Below are positions 51,360 to 59,756 of a DNA stretch of 64,000 bases, in pieces. The position numbers and the translations under genes are program-made. This stretch comes from Burkholderiales bacterium. Its GTDB lineage: Bacteria; Pseudomonadota; Gammaproteobacteria; Burkholderiales; Usitatibacteraceae. Under the pieces are notes generated by a model, which searched no databases, was not told the origin of the DNA, and worked only from the letters and a program-made list of their open reading frames with translations. How positions within the stretch are numbered: the stretch's first letter is position 1; every line of letters begins with the position of its first letter. The DNA is taken from NCBI GenBank assembly GCA_019634955.1, contig JAHCAK010000014.1, forward strand, positions 1-64,000, read 5' to 3'.

Positions 51360-53041
51360 GCGCCGCGGCCGGCATCGGGCGACCGGCGGACCCGGCCCCG
51401 CGGCTGGCGGACCTGCAGCATTCGCTCGAGACGCACGTCCTCTCGAAGCTCGAGTACCTCAACGCGATCGGCGTCGCGCTCTCGCAGGAGCGCGACATCA
51501 ACCGGCTGCTCGAGACCATCCTCGTCGCCGCGAAGAACCTCACGCGGGCCGACGGCGGCACGCTCTACCGCCTGGTCGACGACAGGCTGCACTTCGAGAT
51601 CATGAGGAACGACAGCCTCGCGATCGCGATGGGCGGCACCTCGGGCACCGCCATCCCGTTCTACCCCATCCCGCTGCACGACAAGGACGGCAACCCGAAC
51701 CTCACGATGATCGCCGCCTACGTCGCGATCAACGACCGCACGGTCAACATCGCCGACGCCTACACCGAGGAGGGCTTCGACTTCTCCGGGACGCGCAACT
51801 TCGACAAGCGCACGGGCTACCGCTCGACCTCGTTCCTCACCGTGCCGATGAAGAACCACGAGGGCGAGATCATCGGCGTGCTGCAGCTGCTCAACGCCAT
51901 CGACGCGGGCACGGGCGCGGTCACCGTGTTCAGCGACGAGGACCGGCGCCTGGCCGAATCCCTCGCCTCGCAGGCCGCCATCGCGCTCACGAACCGGCTC
52001 CTCATCCAGCAGCTGGAAGTGCTCTTCGAGTCGCTGATCGAGCTCATCAACACCGCCATCGACGACAAGAGCCCCTACACCGGCGGGCACTGCAAGCGCG
52101 TGCCGACCCTCACGATGATGCTCGCCGAGGCCGCGCATGCCTCTGCGGAGGGCCCGCTCGCCTCCTTCCGGATGACGGACAAGGACCGCTACGAGCTCAA
52201 GATCGCGGGCCTGCTGCACGACTGCGGCAAGATCACCACGCCGGTGCACGTCGTGGACAAGGCGACCAAGCTGCAGACGATATTCGACCGGATCGCGCTG
52301 GTGGACACGCGCTTCGAGGTCCTCAAGCGCGAGGCCGAGGCGGCGATGCTGCGCGCGGTCCTCGCGGCGCGGGAGGCGGAGGACGCCTCGTCCGAGGCGC
52401 GCGCGCGCGAGGACTTCGCGGCGAAGGTCCGCCAGTACGACGACGACCGCGAGTTCCTGCGCCGGACGAACGTCGGCGGCGAGCGCATGAGCCCGGAGGA
52501 CCAGGCGAGGGTCACGCGGATCGCGCAGTACACCTGGACGGGACCCAGGGGGATGCCGGAGCGCTTCCTCTCCCGCGACGAGGAGGCGAACCTCAACATC
52601 CCCTACGGCACGCTCAACCCGAAGGAGCGCGAGATCATCAACCACCACATCGTGGCCACGATCAAGATGCTCGAGGCGCTGCCCTGGCCGAGGCACCTGG
52701 TGAACGTGCCCGAGTACGCGGGCGGCCACCACGAGCGGATGGACGGGAAGGGCTATCCACGGGGCCTCACGCGGGCGCAGATGAGCGTGCAGGCGCGCAT
52801 CATGGGCATCGCCGACATCTTCGAGGCGCTCACCGCCAAGGACCGCCCCTACAAGCCCGGCAAGACCCTCTCCGAATCCCTCGCCATCCTCGCCAAGTTC
52901 AAGGAGAACGGCCACATCGACCCCGACCTCTTCGACATCTTCGTGAAGGATCGCGTCTACCTGCGCTACGCCCGCGAGTTTCTCGACCCCGAGCAGATCG
53001 ACGACGTCGACGCCGCGCGGGTGCCGGGGCTGCCGGGATAG
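51356..53041 (+). CDS. GAF-HD-GYP protein (probable cyclic-di-nucleotide phosphodiesterase)
   Basis: 561 residues starting inside the ATPase stop codon (ATGA). A GAF domain at about 45-215 resembles that of the neighbouring ATPase (both have KRTGYRS- or QRTGYRS-type segments and VLQLLNAI or VLQLINSL). It is followed by an HD-GYP domain: His245, HD at 288-289 (LLHDCGKI), HHERMDGKGYP at 458-468 and ADIFEALTAKDRPYK. A roughly 110-residue, partly coiled insert lies between HD and GYP. Hydrolysis of c-di-GMP or a related dinucleotide is the family activity. Coupling to the ATPase gene suggests that it tunes pilus or secretion function. Confidence 0.92.
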   Translation: MSAAAGIGRPADPAPRLADLQHSLETHVLSKLEYLNAIGVALSQERDINRLLETILVAAKNLTRADGGTLYRLVDDRLHFEIMRNDSLAIAMGGTSGTAIPFYPIPLHDKDGNPNLTMIAAYVAINDRTVNIADAYTEEGFDFSGTRNFDKRTGYRSTSFLTVPMKNHEGEIIGVLQLLNAIDAGTGAVTVFSDEDRRLAESLASQAAIALTNRLLIQQLEVLFESLIELINTAIDDKSPYTGGHCKRVPTLTMMLAEAAHASAEGPLASFRMTDKDRYELKIAGLLHDCGKITTPVHVVDKATKLQTIFDRIALVDTRFEVLKREAEAAMLRAVLAAREAEDASSEARAREDFAAKVRQYDDDREFLRRTNVGGERMSPEDQARVTRIAQYTWTGPRGMPERFLSRDEEANLNIPYGTLNPKEREIINHHIVATIKMLEALPWPRHLVNVPEYAGGHHERMDGKGYPRGLTRAQMSVQARIMGIADIFEALTAKDRPYKPGKTLSESLAILAKFKENGHIDPDLFDIFVKDRVYLRYAREFLDPEQIDDVDAARVPGLPG

Positions 53042-53114
53042 CGGCACGGAACTTGCTGTCCGACTTGCGCCGCGCCGGCTGGCCGGCGCACCCCATCCCT
53101 CCAACGGCCCATCC

Positions 53115-56100
53115 ATGACGACACGCATCCCGGTCGGCGTCTTCTTCGCGCTGTTCACCATCTCCGGCTTCGCCGGCCTCATCTACCAGTCGATCTGGAG
53201 CCACTACCTCAAGCTCTTCCTCGGCCACGCGGCCTACGCCCAGACGCTCGTCCTTGCGATCTTCATGGGCGGGATGGCGCTGGGATCGTGGATCGTCAGC
53301 CGCCAGTCCCACCGCATCAGGAGCCTGCTCCTGGGCTACGCCGTCGCCGAGTTCGGCATCGGCATTCTCGCGCTCGTGTTCCACGCCGTCTTCGTGGCCG
53401 TCACCGGCTGGGCGTTCGACTCGGTGCTGCCGTCCCTCGGAAGCCCGTTCGCGGTCGACGCCTTCAAGTGGCTGCTCGCCTCCCTCCTCATCATCCCGGC
53501 CTCGATCCTCCTCGGCACCACGTTCCCCCTCATGAGCGCCGGCATCATCCGCCTGTTCCCGCAGGACAGCGGCCGGGCGCTCTCGATGCTGTACTTCACG
53601 AACAGCCTGGGGGCCGCCCTCGGCGTACTCGCGAGCGGCTTCTGGCTCATCGAGCGGCTCGGCCTGCCCGGCACCATCCTCACCGCGGGCATCCTGAACA
53701 TCCTCCTCGCGCTCGTCGTCTGGGCGATCACCAAGCGCCTGCCGGAGCATTCCCCGGGGGCCGCGTCGCGGGCCGGTGCGGGCCTCTCGCCGGGCGGCGC
53801 CGGCGCCGTGGCCATCCTGGTGCTCGCCTTCGCCACCGGGGCCGCCTCGTTCGTCTACGAGATCACCTGGATCCGAATGCTGACGATGGGACTGGGGGCC
53901 TCGACCCACGCCTTCGAGGTGATGCTCTCCGCGTTCATCCTGGGCATGGCGCTCGGCGGCTTCGCCATCCGCAACCGGATCGCCGCCATGAGCCGCGGCA
54001 TCCACTGGCTCGCGGGGCTGGTGGCCGCCAAGGGGATCTTCGCGATCCTGGCGCTGGGCGTCTACGTGAACGTGCTGGACATGATGAAGTGGATGATGAG
54101 CGGCACGGCGCACTCCGCGGCGGGGTACACGCTCATCACCTTCTTCGGCCAGTTCGCCTCGATGCTGGTGATGTTCCCGAGCGCCTTCATGGCCGGCATG
54201 ACGCTGCCCGTGGCCACCAACGTCCTGCTGGACCGCGGCCTGGGGGAGGCCTCCATCGGCAAGGTCTACGCCGCGAACACGGCCGGCTGCATCTTCGGCG
54301 CCTTCTTCGCCACGCACGTCGGCATGGAGCTCCTCGGCGTGAAGGGCCTCACCGGGTTCGGCGCCGCGCTGGACATCCTCGTGGCGGCCCTCGTCGTCGC
54401 GGTCTTCAATCCCGGCGCGCGCCTGCGCGCCGCGGTCGCGGCCCTGGGCCTGGTGATCGTCGGCTCGACCGTGTACGCCTCGGTCACCTTCGACCAGCTC
54501 AAGATGGCCTCCGGCGTGTTCCGGCACGGCACCTTCCTCAATCCCGCCACCACGAGCGTCGCGTTCTACCGCGACGGCAAGACGGCGACGGTGTCGGTGA
54601 CGGCGGCGGGCACCAAGCGCGCGATCCAGACCAACGGCAAGCCGGACGCCTCGGTGGAACTGGAGAACCGGGCCGCGCCGGCGAGCGACGAGCCGACGAT
54701 GGTGCTGGCCGGGTCGCTGCCGCTCGCCTTCAAGCCCGACCTGCGCGACGTCGCCATCATCGGCTTCGGCTCCGGCCTCACGACGCACACGATCCTCGGA
54801 AGCCCCAAGGTGTCGCGCGTGGACACCGTCGAGATCGAGCCCGCGATGGTGGACGGGGCGCGCCTGTTCATGAAGCGCAACGGCCGCGCCTACACGGACC
54901 CGCGCAGCCACATCCGCATCGACGACGCCAAGACGTACTTCGCGGCCACCGGCGCGAAGTACGACGTGATCATCTCCGAGCCGTCGAACCCCTGGGTGAG
55001 CGGCGTCTCCACGCTCTTTTCGGAGGAGTTCTACCGCCAGATCCGGCGCTACCTGAAGGACGACGGCCTGCTCGTGCAGTGGGTGCACCTCTACGAGATC
55101 AACATCGACCTGGTGAGCACCATCTTCAAGGCGCTCGGCGGCTCCTTCGCCGATTACCGCGTCTACAACGCGAGCCAGGGCGACGTGATCGTGATCGCGA
55201 CCGTGAAGGGAAAGTTGCCGGACATGCGTGCGGACCTCTTCGGCTACCGCGAGCTCGCCGCCGACCTCACGGCGCTCGGCTACCACGGGATCGAGGACCT
55301 GAGGCTCGCCGAGCTGGGCTCGCGCCGGGCGCTGGAGCCGCTCTTCCTCGCCTCGGCGTACCCGGCCAACTCGGACTTCTTCCCGGTCCTCGACCTCAAC
55401 GCGGCCCGGTCCCGCTTCATGAACGAGTCCTCGGTGAACCTCCAGGACCTGCGCAAGTCCTTCACGCCCATCATCGAGTCCGTGGACGGCGACGCGCGCC
55501 TGCCGCTGGACCGGGTTCCGGCCCAAGGGGGCGTGGTGCAACCGGGCACGCAGGCCGTCCAGGCGGCCCGCGACGTGCTGTCGCTGTGGCTTCGCGACGG
55601 CGCCGCCGAATCCGCGCTCGCGCCGCAACTCGCCTTGCAGCATCGCCTGGCCCGACAGGCGCTCGTGGACTGCCGGCTCATGGCGCCCGCCTGGGTCGAC
55701 ATCGTCGAGGACGTGTTTCGCATGACGGCACCGTACCTGGCCGCCGCGGAGATGCGCGCGCTCGTGGAGAAGCTCTCTTCGTCCAAGTGCATCGCGGGGC
55801 TGGGCGAGCGCGAGCGCCTGCGGCTGGGCTACTTCGCGGCGACCGCGATGAGGGACTACGCCGAGGTCGCCCGCCTCTCCGAGGCGATGCTCGCTTCCCA
55901 GCCCGGCTTCTCGCAGGTGGATGCGGCGGAACTCGTGCGCGCCGGCGCCACCGCGCGGCTCGCGCTCGGCCGCCCGCAGGAGGCACGCGAGTTCTGGATG
56001 CGCCACGCGGGCCGCATCGCCGGGACGGAGAAGCTGCTCATCTCCCGCCTGGTGGCGGCCCATCTGCCGGGCGCGAAGCCGGAAGCGGCGCCCGTGCCCC

Positions 56101-56135
56101 CGGAACCGTCGCCGGTTCCCCAAACACCCCGCTGA
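53115..56135 (+). CDS. fused multi-pass membrane/spermidine-synthase-like protein with helical tail
   Basis: 1006 residues. Residues 1-470 hold about twelve to fourteen hydrophobic segments of the transporter-like N-terminal half. Residues about 490-760 are a spermidine-synthase-type methyltransferase fold with the SAM-site motif GFGSGLTTHTIL (near 590) and VEIEPAMVDGARLF. The catalytic-loop position reads DVIISEPSNPWVSG, with Glu rather than the Asp of true aminopropyltransferases. Aminopropyl transfer is therefore doubtful. The C-terminal 230 residues are helical, TPR-like, ending in a Pro-rich tail. It is 73 bp after the HD-GYP gene and upstream of the pilin. Function unknown. Confidence 0.85.
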   Translation: MTTRIPVGVFFALFTISGFAGLIYQSIWSHYLKLFLGHAAYAQTLVLAIFMGGMALGSWIVSRQSHRIRSLLLGYAVAEFGIGILALVFHAVFVAVTGWAFDSVLPSLGSPFAVDAFKWLLASLLIIPASILLGTTFPLMSAGIIRLFPQDSGRALSMLYFTNSLGAALGVLASGFWLIERLGLPGTILTAGILNILLALVVWAITKRLPEHSPGAASRAGAGLSPGGAGAVAILVLAFATGAASFVYEITWIRMLTMGLGASTHAFEVMLSAFILGMALGGFAIRNRIAAMSRGIHWLAGLVAAKGIFAILALGVYVNVLDMMKWMMSGTAHSAAGYTLITFFGQFASMLVMFPSAFMAGMTLPVATNVLLDRGLGEASIGKVYAANTAGCIFGAFFATHVGMELLGVKGLTGFGAALDILVAALVVAVFNPGARLRAAVAALGLVIVGSTVYASVTFDQLKMASGVFRHGTFLNPATTSVAFYRDGKTATVSVTAAGTKRAIQTNGKPDASVELENRAAPASDEPTMVLAGSLPLAFKPDLRDVAIIGFGSGLTTHTILGSPKVSRVDTVEIEPAMVDGARLFMKRNGRAYTDPRSHIRIDDAKTYFAATGAKYDVIISEPSNPWVSGVSTLFSEEFYRQIRRYLKDDGLLVQWVHLYEINIDLVSTIFKALGGSFADYRVYNASQGDVIVIATVKGKLPDMRADLFGYRELAADLTALGYHGIEDLRLAELGSRRALEPLFLASAYPANSDFFPVLDLNAARSRFMNESSVNLQDLRKSFTPIIESVDGDARLPLDRVPAQGGVVQPGTQAVQAARDVLSLWLRDGAAESALAPQLALQHRLARQALVDCRLMAPAWVDIVEDVFRMTAPYLAAAEMRALVEKLSSSKCIAGLGERERLRLGYFAATAMRDYAEVARLSEAMLASQPGFSQVDAAELVRAGATARLALGRPQEAREFWMRHAGRIAGTEKLLISRLVAAHLPGAKPEAAPVPPEPSPVPQTPR

Positions 56136-56353
56136 GACTTGGCGCCGCGGGGAGGAAAGTGACGAATTGCGGCAATGCCCGCCGCCTGGCGCCAAGGGCA
56201 AGACTCGTGCGGCGGGCACCTCAGCGACTCGAGCCGGTGCTTCGCCGCGGCAAGGGCAATCTTCGCGCGGGGAAGAGGCGCAAGCGACTGATTGCTCAGG
56301 GGATCCGGGCCGCCGACGGGCGAGGGCCGGGAAGGGCCGCTGCGCAGGGGCCT
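56136..56353. other. non-coding region upstream of the pilin promoter
   Basis: About 218 bp between the fused membrane protein and the pilin sigma-54 element. It contains no supported gene. A PilR-type enhancer would be expected in this region, but I could not identify one by eye. There is no clear terminator for the upstream gene. Confidence 0.5.
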
Positions 56354-56369
56354 TGGCACGCCGATTGCA
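56354..56369 (+). promoter_or_regulatory. sigma-54 (RpoN) promoter of the pilin gene
   Basis: TGGCACGCCGATTGCA matches TGGCACG-N4-TTGCA at every defined position. The GG (56355-56356) and GC (56367-56368) are correctly spaced. The predicted start, near 56380, leaves a leader of about 61 nt before the pilin ATG. Pilin control by RpoN with PilSR is well known in Pseudomonas and is inferred here; pilSR genes are not in the window. Confidence 0.88.
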
Positions 56370-56380
56370 TGACCCGGGGG

Positions 56381-56397
56381 CACACTTGAATTGTGTG
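56381..56397 (+). promoter_or_regulatory. stem-loop at the 5' end of the pilin mRNA
   Basis: CACAC and GTGTG pair across a seven-base AT-rich loop, beginning within a base or two of the predicted transcript start. In DNA the repeat extends outward (CCGGGGG at 56374-56380 with CCCCCGG at 56402-56408), but that arm would be mostly untranscribed. A 5' stem-loop could stabilise this abundant mRNA. Confidence 0.4.
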
Positions 56398-56440
56398 GGT
56401 TCCCCCGGTCACTGGCCAATTTCCATTAGGAGTCAAACAG

Positions 56441-56914
56441 ATGAAAAAGATCCAACAGGGCTTCACCCTGATCGAACTGATGATCGTGGTCGCGATCATC
56501 GGCATCCTGGCTGCGGTCGCCATCCCGGCGTACCAGGACTACATCAAGCGCTCGAAGGTCACTGAAGTGAACGCGCTCGCGGGCGCCTGCAAGACCTCGG
56601 TCGCGGAGTACGCCGCCTCGAAGAACACCCTGCCCGCCAACGCCGACGAAGCCGGCTGCACGCTCGACGCCAAGGGCACCCAGTACGCCTCGGCGCTGAC
56701 CGTGGCCAAGGGCAAGATCTCCGTGACGATCCGCAACGTCGACGCGGTGAACGTGGACGGCAAGAACCTCGTCCTCACGCCGACCAGCGACTCCAACCCG
56801 CCGAAGACCGCTGCCGCTGACGGCGAGTCGATCCTCGGCTGGCACTGCGGGACCGATGCGGCCGCCGCGAACTTCAAGTACTTCCCGGCGCCCTGCCGCC
56901 AGGCCGGCCTGTAA
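56441..56914 (+). CDS. pilA: type IVa major pilin
   Basis: 157-residue prepilin. The leader MKKIQQG is cleaved before Phe8 by prepilin peptidase, giving N-methyl-Phe. Glu at mature position 5 and the hydrophobic helix [20 protein letters not shown] follow. Four Cys (50, 73, 136, 152) probably make two disulfides; the last pair encloses the C-terminal D-loop ([17 protein letters not shown]). The ATG at 56441 has AGGAG eight bases upstream. It is driven by a sigma-54 promoter, with a strong hairpin after the stop. It is the only pilin in the window and may be a substrate of the GAF-PilB-like ATPase upstream, though that link is inferred from proximity. Confidence 0.95.
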   Translation: MKKIQQGFTLIELMIVVAIIGILAAVAIPAYQDYIKRSKVTEVNALAGACKTSVAEYAASKNTLPANADEAGCTLDAKGTQYASALTVAKGKISVTIRNVDAVNVDGKNLVLTPTSDSNPPKTAAADGESILGWHCGTDAAAANFKYFPAPCRQAGL

Positions 56915-56936
56915 TCGGCTGAGCTGATCGCAGTCC

Positions 56937-56964
56937 GGAGGGCGGGGAGTGATCCCCGCCCTCC
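56937..56964 (+). terminator. hairpin after the pilin gene (partial terminator or mRNA stabiliser)
   Basis: Perfect 12-bp inverted repeat GGAGGGCGGGGA / TCCCCGCCCTCC closing a GTGA (GNRA-type) loop, followed by TTCCATTT, a poor T tract. It lies 22 bases after the pilin stop and 6 before the next gene start. It probably keeps pilin mRNA abundant while letting limited transcription reach the accessory gene. Confidence 0.75.
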
Positions 56965-56970
56965 TTCCAT

Positions 56971-57783
56971 TTGGGACCCGCGAACCGACTCGTGGCCGCC
57001 GTCCAGCTTCCCGCATCCGACCCGGCACCGACCCTGTCGCGTTGGAAGGCGTTCGCCATCCACCTGTCGATCAGCGCGCTCGTGGCGACGCTCGTCGGCT
57101 CGGCGATGTACTTCGTGTGGTATCCCGACCCCCTGTTCGAGGCGATGGGGGGCAACGAGCTCGTCATGATCCTCATCGGCGTGGACGTGGTCGTGGGGCC
57201 GATCGTGACGCTGATCATCTTCAATCCGTCGAAGGGGCGGCGCACGCTCCGCCTCGATCTCTCGATGATCGCCGCCGCGCAGGCGGCCGCGCTCGCTTAC
57301 GGCATCTACGTCGTGGCGGAGGCGAGGCCCGTGTACGTGGTCTTCAGCGTGGACCGCTTCGACGTGGTCGCCGCCAACCAGCTCTTCGAGGAGGACCTCG
57401 CGAAGGTGAAGCGCCCGGAGTTCCGCACGGTCCCCTGGGGCAGGCCGCCGGTCATCGCCGTGGAGATGCCGAGCGATCCCGACGAGCAGCTGAGCGTGAT
57501 CGCGTGGGCGGCCTCGGGCCAGGACCTGCAGGTCTTTCCGCAGCATTACCGGCCGTATGCGGAGCTCGCGCCCCTCGCGCTCAAGCGCGCGAAGCCCCTC
57601 GCGGACCTGCGCCGCCGGCACGCGGCCGAGGCCGCCGCGATCGATGCCGCCCTCGCCCGGCTGGGGCGCCGCATCGAGGACACGGCCTACCTTCCCCTCA
57701 AGGCGAGGAACAGGGACATGACCGTGCTGCTCGATGCGAAGACGGGCGCGGTGGCCGGTTTCGCCAAGGTGAACCCCTGGTAG
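56971..57783 (+). CDS. TfpX/TfpZ-family type IV pilin accessory protein
   Basis: 270 residues from a TTG at 56971 (GTG at 56992 is an alternative). Residues about 24-115 contain three hydrophobic segments with the family pattern RWKAFAIHLSISALVATL, YFVWYPDPLFEAMGGNEL and GVDVVVGPIVTLIIFNPSKG. The C-terminal half (about 118-270) is soluble, probably periplasmic, and ends GAVAGFAKVNPW. TfpX and TfpZ accompany pilin genes and help pilin stability or assembly; the exact step is not defined. It lies directly after the pilin hairpin and is convergent with the MacB-like permease gene. Confidence 0.88.
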   Translation: MGPANRLVAAVQLPASDPAPTLSRWKAFAIHLSISALVATLVGSAMYFVWYPDPLFEAMGGNELVMILIGVDVVVGPIVTLIIFNPSKGRRTLRLDLSMIAAAQAAALAYGIYVVAEARPVYVVFSVDRFDVVAANQLFEEDLAKVKRPEFRTVPWGRPPVIAVEMPSDPDEQLSVIAWAASGQDLQVFPQHYRPYAELAPLALKRAKPLADLRRRHAAEAAAIDAALARLGRRIEDTAYLPLKARNRDMTVLLDAKTGAVAGFAKVNPW

Positions 57784-57796
57784 GCGCGCCGCCGCG

Positions 57797-59020
57797 CTAC
57801 TCGTAGCGCAAGGCTTCCACGGGCCGCAGGCCCGCCGCCCGCCGCGCGGGCCAGAACCCGAAGAAGATCCCCGTCGCCGCCGACACCGCGAAGGCGACGA
57901 GCATCACCGAGGCGGAGAAGGCCACCTCGATCTGCATCGCCTTGCCGACGGCGAAGGCGCCGGCCACGCCGAGGGCGATCCCGACGAGGCCGCCGACGAT
58001 GCAGATCATGAGCGCCTCCAGCAGGAACTGCAGCAGCACGTCGCGCCGGCGGGCGCCGATGGCCATGCGGATGCCGATCTCGCGCGTGCGCTCCGTGACG
58101 GACACCAGCATGATGTTCATGATGCCGATGCCGCCCACCACGAGCGAGATCGAGCCGATGGCGCCCAGCATCAGCGACAGGATCCTCGCGGTGGCGGAGG
58201 CCGCTTCCGCCGCCTGCGTGAGGTTCCTCACCGTGAAGTCGTCGTCGGCGTCCGGCTGGATGCGGTGGCGCTGCCGCAGCAGCAGCGTGATCTCGTGCTC
58301 GGCCGTGGCGGTCGCGGCCTGGCTCACCGCCTGCACGAACATGAAGCGCACGGTGCCCGGGAAACGGTTGCCGAAGAGCTTGCCCTGGGCCGTGGTGATG
58401 GGCACCAGCACCGAGTCGTCCTGGTCGCGGCCGTCCAGGCTCTGGCCCTTCTTCTTCAGCACGCCGATCACCTGGAACGGCTGGCCGCGGATGCGGATGG
58501 TCTTGCCGACGGGATCCTCGGTGTCGAAGAGCTTCTCGACCACGGTGGCGCCCAGCAGGGCCACGCGCGTGGAGCTGCGCACGTCGGTCTCGCTGATGGG
58601 GTCGCCCGCCTCCACCGGCCAGTCGCGCACAGACAGGTACTCGGGTGTCACGCCGAGCACCTGCGTGCCCCAGTTGTTCACGCCGTAGGCGAGCTGCGCG
58701 CCGCCGGGGAAGGTCGGCGCGACGGCCTGCACTGCGGGAAGCCTCGCGATTGCCTCGGCGTCTCCCGTGGTGAGCGTGGGCGCGTTGCCGGATCCCATGC
58801 GCAGCGTTCCCGCGCTGGTGCTGCCCGAGAGGATCACGAGGAGGTTGCTGCCCATCGAGCCCACGGCGCGGTTCACCTGGTTCTGCGCGCCCGTGCCGAC
58901 CGCGAGCATCAGGACCACGGCTGCCACGCCGATCACCATGCCCAGCATCGTGAGGCCGGTGCGCAGCTTGTTGGCGCCCAGCGACCGGCCGGCCTCGCGC
59001 ACGACGGCGAGCGGGTTCAT
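57797..59020 (-). CDS. MacB-like ABC transporter permease
   Basis: 407 residues with the MacB/FtsX topology: one N-terminal helix (about 20-45), a large periplasmic domain (about 50-275), and three C-terminal helices (from about 280). TMLGMVIGVAAVVLMLAVGTGAQ and the C-terminal ERTREIGIRMAIGARRRDVL are family hallmarks. The ATPase is a separate gene here, overlapping by four bases (ATGA), whereas MacB in E. coli is fused. It exports an unknown substrate together with the MacA-like adaptor. An outer-membrane TolC partner is not encoded nearby. Confidence 0.93.
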   Translation of the reverse strand: MNPLAVVREAGRSLGANKLRTGLTMLGMVIGVAAVVLMLAVGTGAQNQVNRAVGSMGSNLLVILSGSTSAGTLRMGSGNAPTLTTGDAEAIARLPAVQAVAPTFPGGAQLAYGVNNWGTQVLGVTPEYLSVRDWPVEAGDPISETDVRSSTRVALLGATVVEKLFDTEDPVGKTIRIRGQPFQVIGVLKKKGQSLDGRDQDDSVLVPITTAQGKLFGNRFPGTVRFMFVQAVSQAATATAEHEITLLLRQRHRIQPDADDDFTVRNLTQAAEAASATARILSLMLGAIGSISLVVGGIGIMNIMLVSVTERTREIGIRMAIGARRRDVLLQFLLEALMICIVGGLVGIALGVAGAFAVGKAMQIEVAFSASVMLVAFAVSAATGIFFGFWPARRAAGLRPVEALRYE

Positions 59021-59751
59021 GGCGCCACCTTCTCGCGCGCCGCGGGCTGCGGCTCGCGGGTCACGGGGCCGTCGTGGACGACGCGGCCGTCCTTGAAGCG
59101 GATGAGGCGCCGTGCGTACTGCGCGATGTCGTTCTCGTGGGTCACGAGCAGGATCGTCACCCCCGTCTCGCGGTTGAGCGAGGTGAGGAAGTCCATGATC
59201 TCGTTGCTCGTCTGCGTGTCCAGGTTGCCGGTGGGCTCGTCGGCGAGGATGAGCTGCGGGTGGTTGGCGAGCGCCCGGGCGATGGCCACGCGCTGCTGCT
59301 GCCCGCCGGAGAGGCGCGCGGGAAGGGCGTCCCCATAGGCCCCGAGCCCGACCTTCGCCAGCAGCTCCTGCGCGCGGCGGCGCCTTTCGGCGCCGCCCGT
59401 TCCGGAGTACACCATCGGCAGCGCGACGTTCTCGGCCGCGCTGATGCGCTTGAGGAGGTTGAACCCCTGGAACACGAAGCCGAAGACGCGGTTGCGCACG
59501 TGCGCCAGCTCGTCGGTCGAGAGCCCCGCGACGTCCTTTCCGTTCAGCCGGTAGGCGCCCGCCGTGGGCGTGTCGAGCAGGCCGACGATGTTCATGAAGG
59601 TGGACTTGCCCGAGCCCGAGGGCCCCATCACCGCCACGAACTCGCCCTGGCCGATCGCGAGCGTGACGCCCTGCAGGGCCGGGGGCGTGCCGGGCGCCGC
59701 GGCCTCGTACTGCTTGCCGAGTCCTTCCACCTCGATGAAGCGCCCGGCCAT
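59017..59751 (-). CDS. MacB-like ABC transporter ATP-binding protein
   Basis: 244 residues. Walker A GPSGSGKST lies near residue 43, followed by the Q-loop in FVFQGFNLLKRISAAENV. The ABC signature is LSGGQQQRVAIARA, Walker B LILADEPTGNLD, and the switch His is in LLVTHENDIAQYARR. It is of the LolD/MacB-type class. The start at MAGRFIEVEGLGKQYE follows the adaptor gene by five bases. The frame is open far upstream, but that is the shadow of the adaptor. It is coupled to the permease gene through ATGA. Confidence 0.94.
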   Translation of the reverse strand: MAGRFIEVEGLGKQYEAAAPGTPPALQGVTLAIGQGEFVAVMGPSGSGKSTFMNIVGLLDTPTAGAYRLNGKDVAGLSTDELAHVRNRVFGFVFQGFNLLKRISAAENVALPMVYSGTGGAERRRRAQELLAKVGLGAYGDALPARLSGGQQQRVAIARALANHPQLILADEPTGNLDTQTSNEIMDFLTSLNRETGVTILLVTHENDIAQYARRLIRFKDGRVVHDGPVTREPQPAAREKVAP

Positions 59752-59756
59752 GGCGG

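Noticed and set aside
52899-56219. An 1106-codon minus-strand open frame
   Set aside because: Antisense shadow of the fused membrane/spermidine-synthase-like gene, rich in His, Arg, Glu and Gly repeats and without any domain motif.
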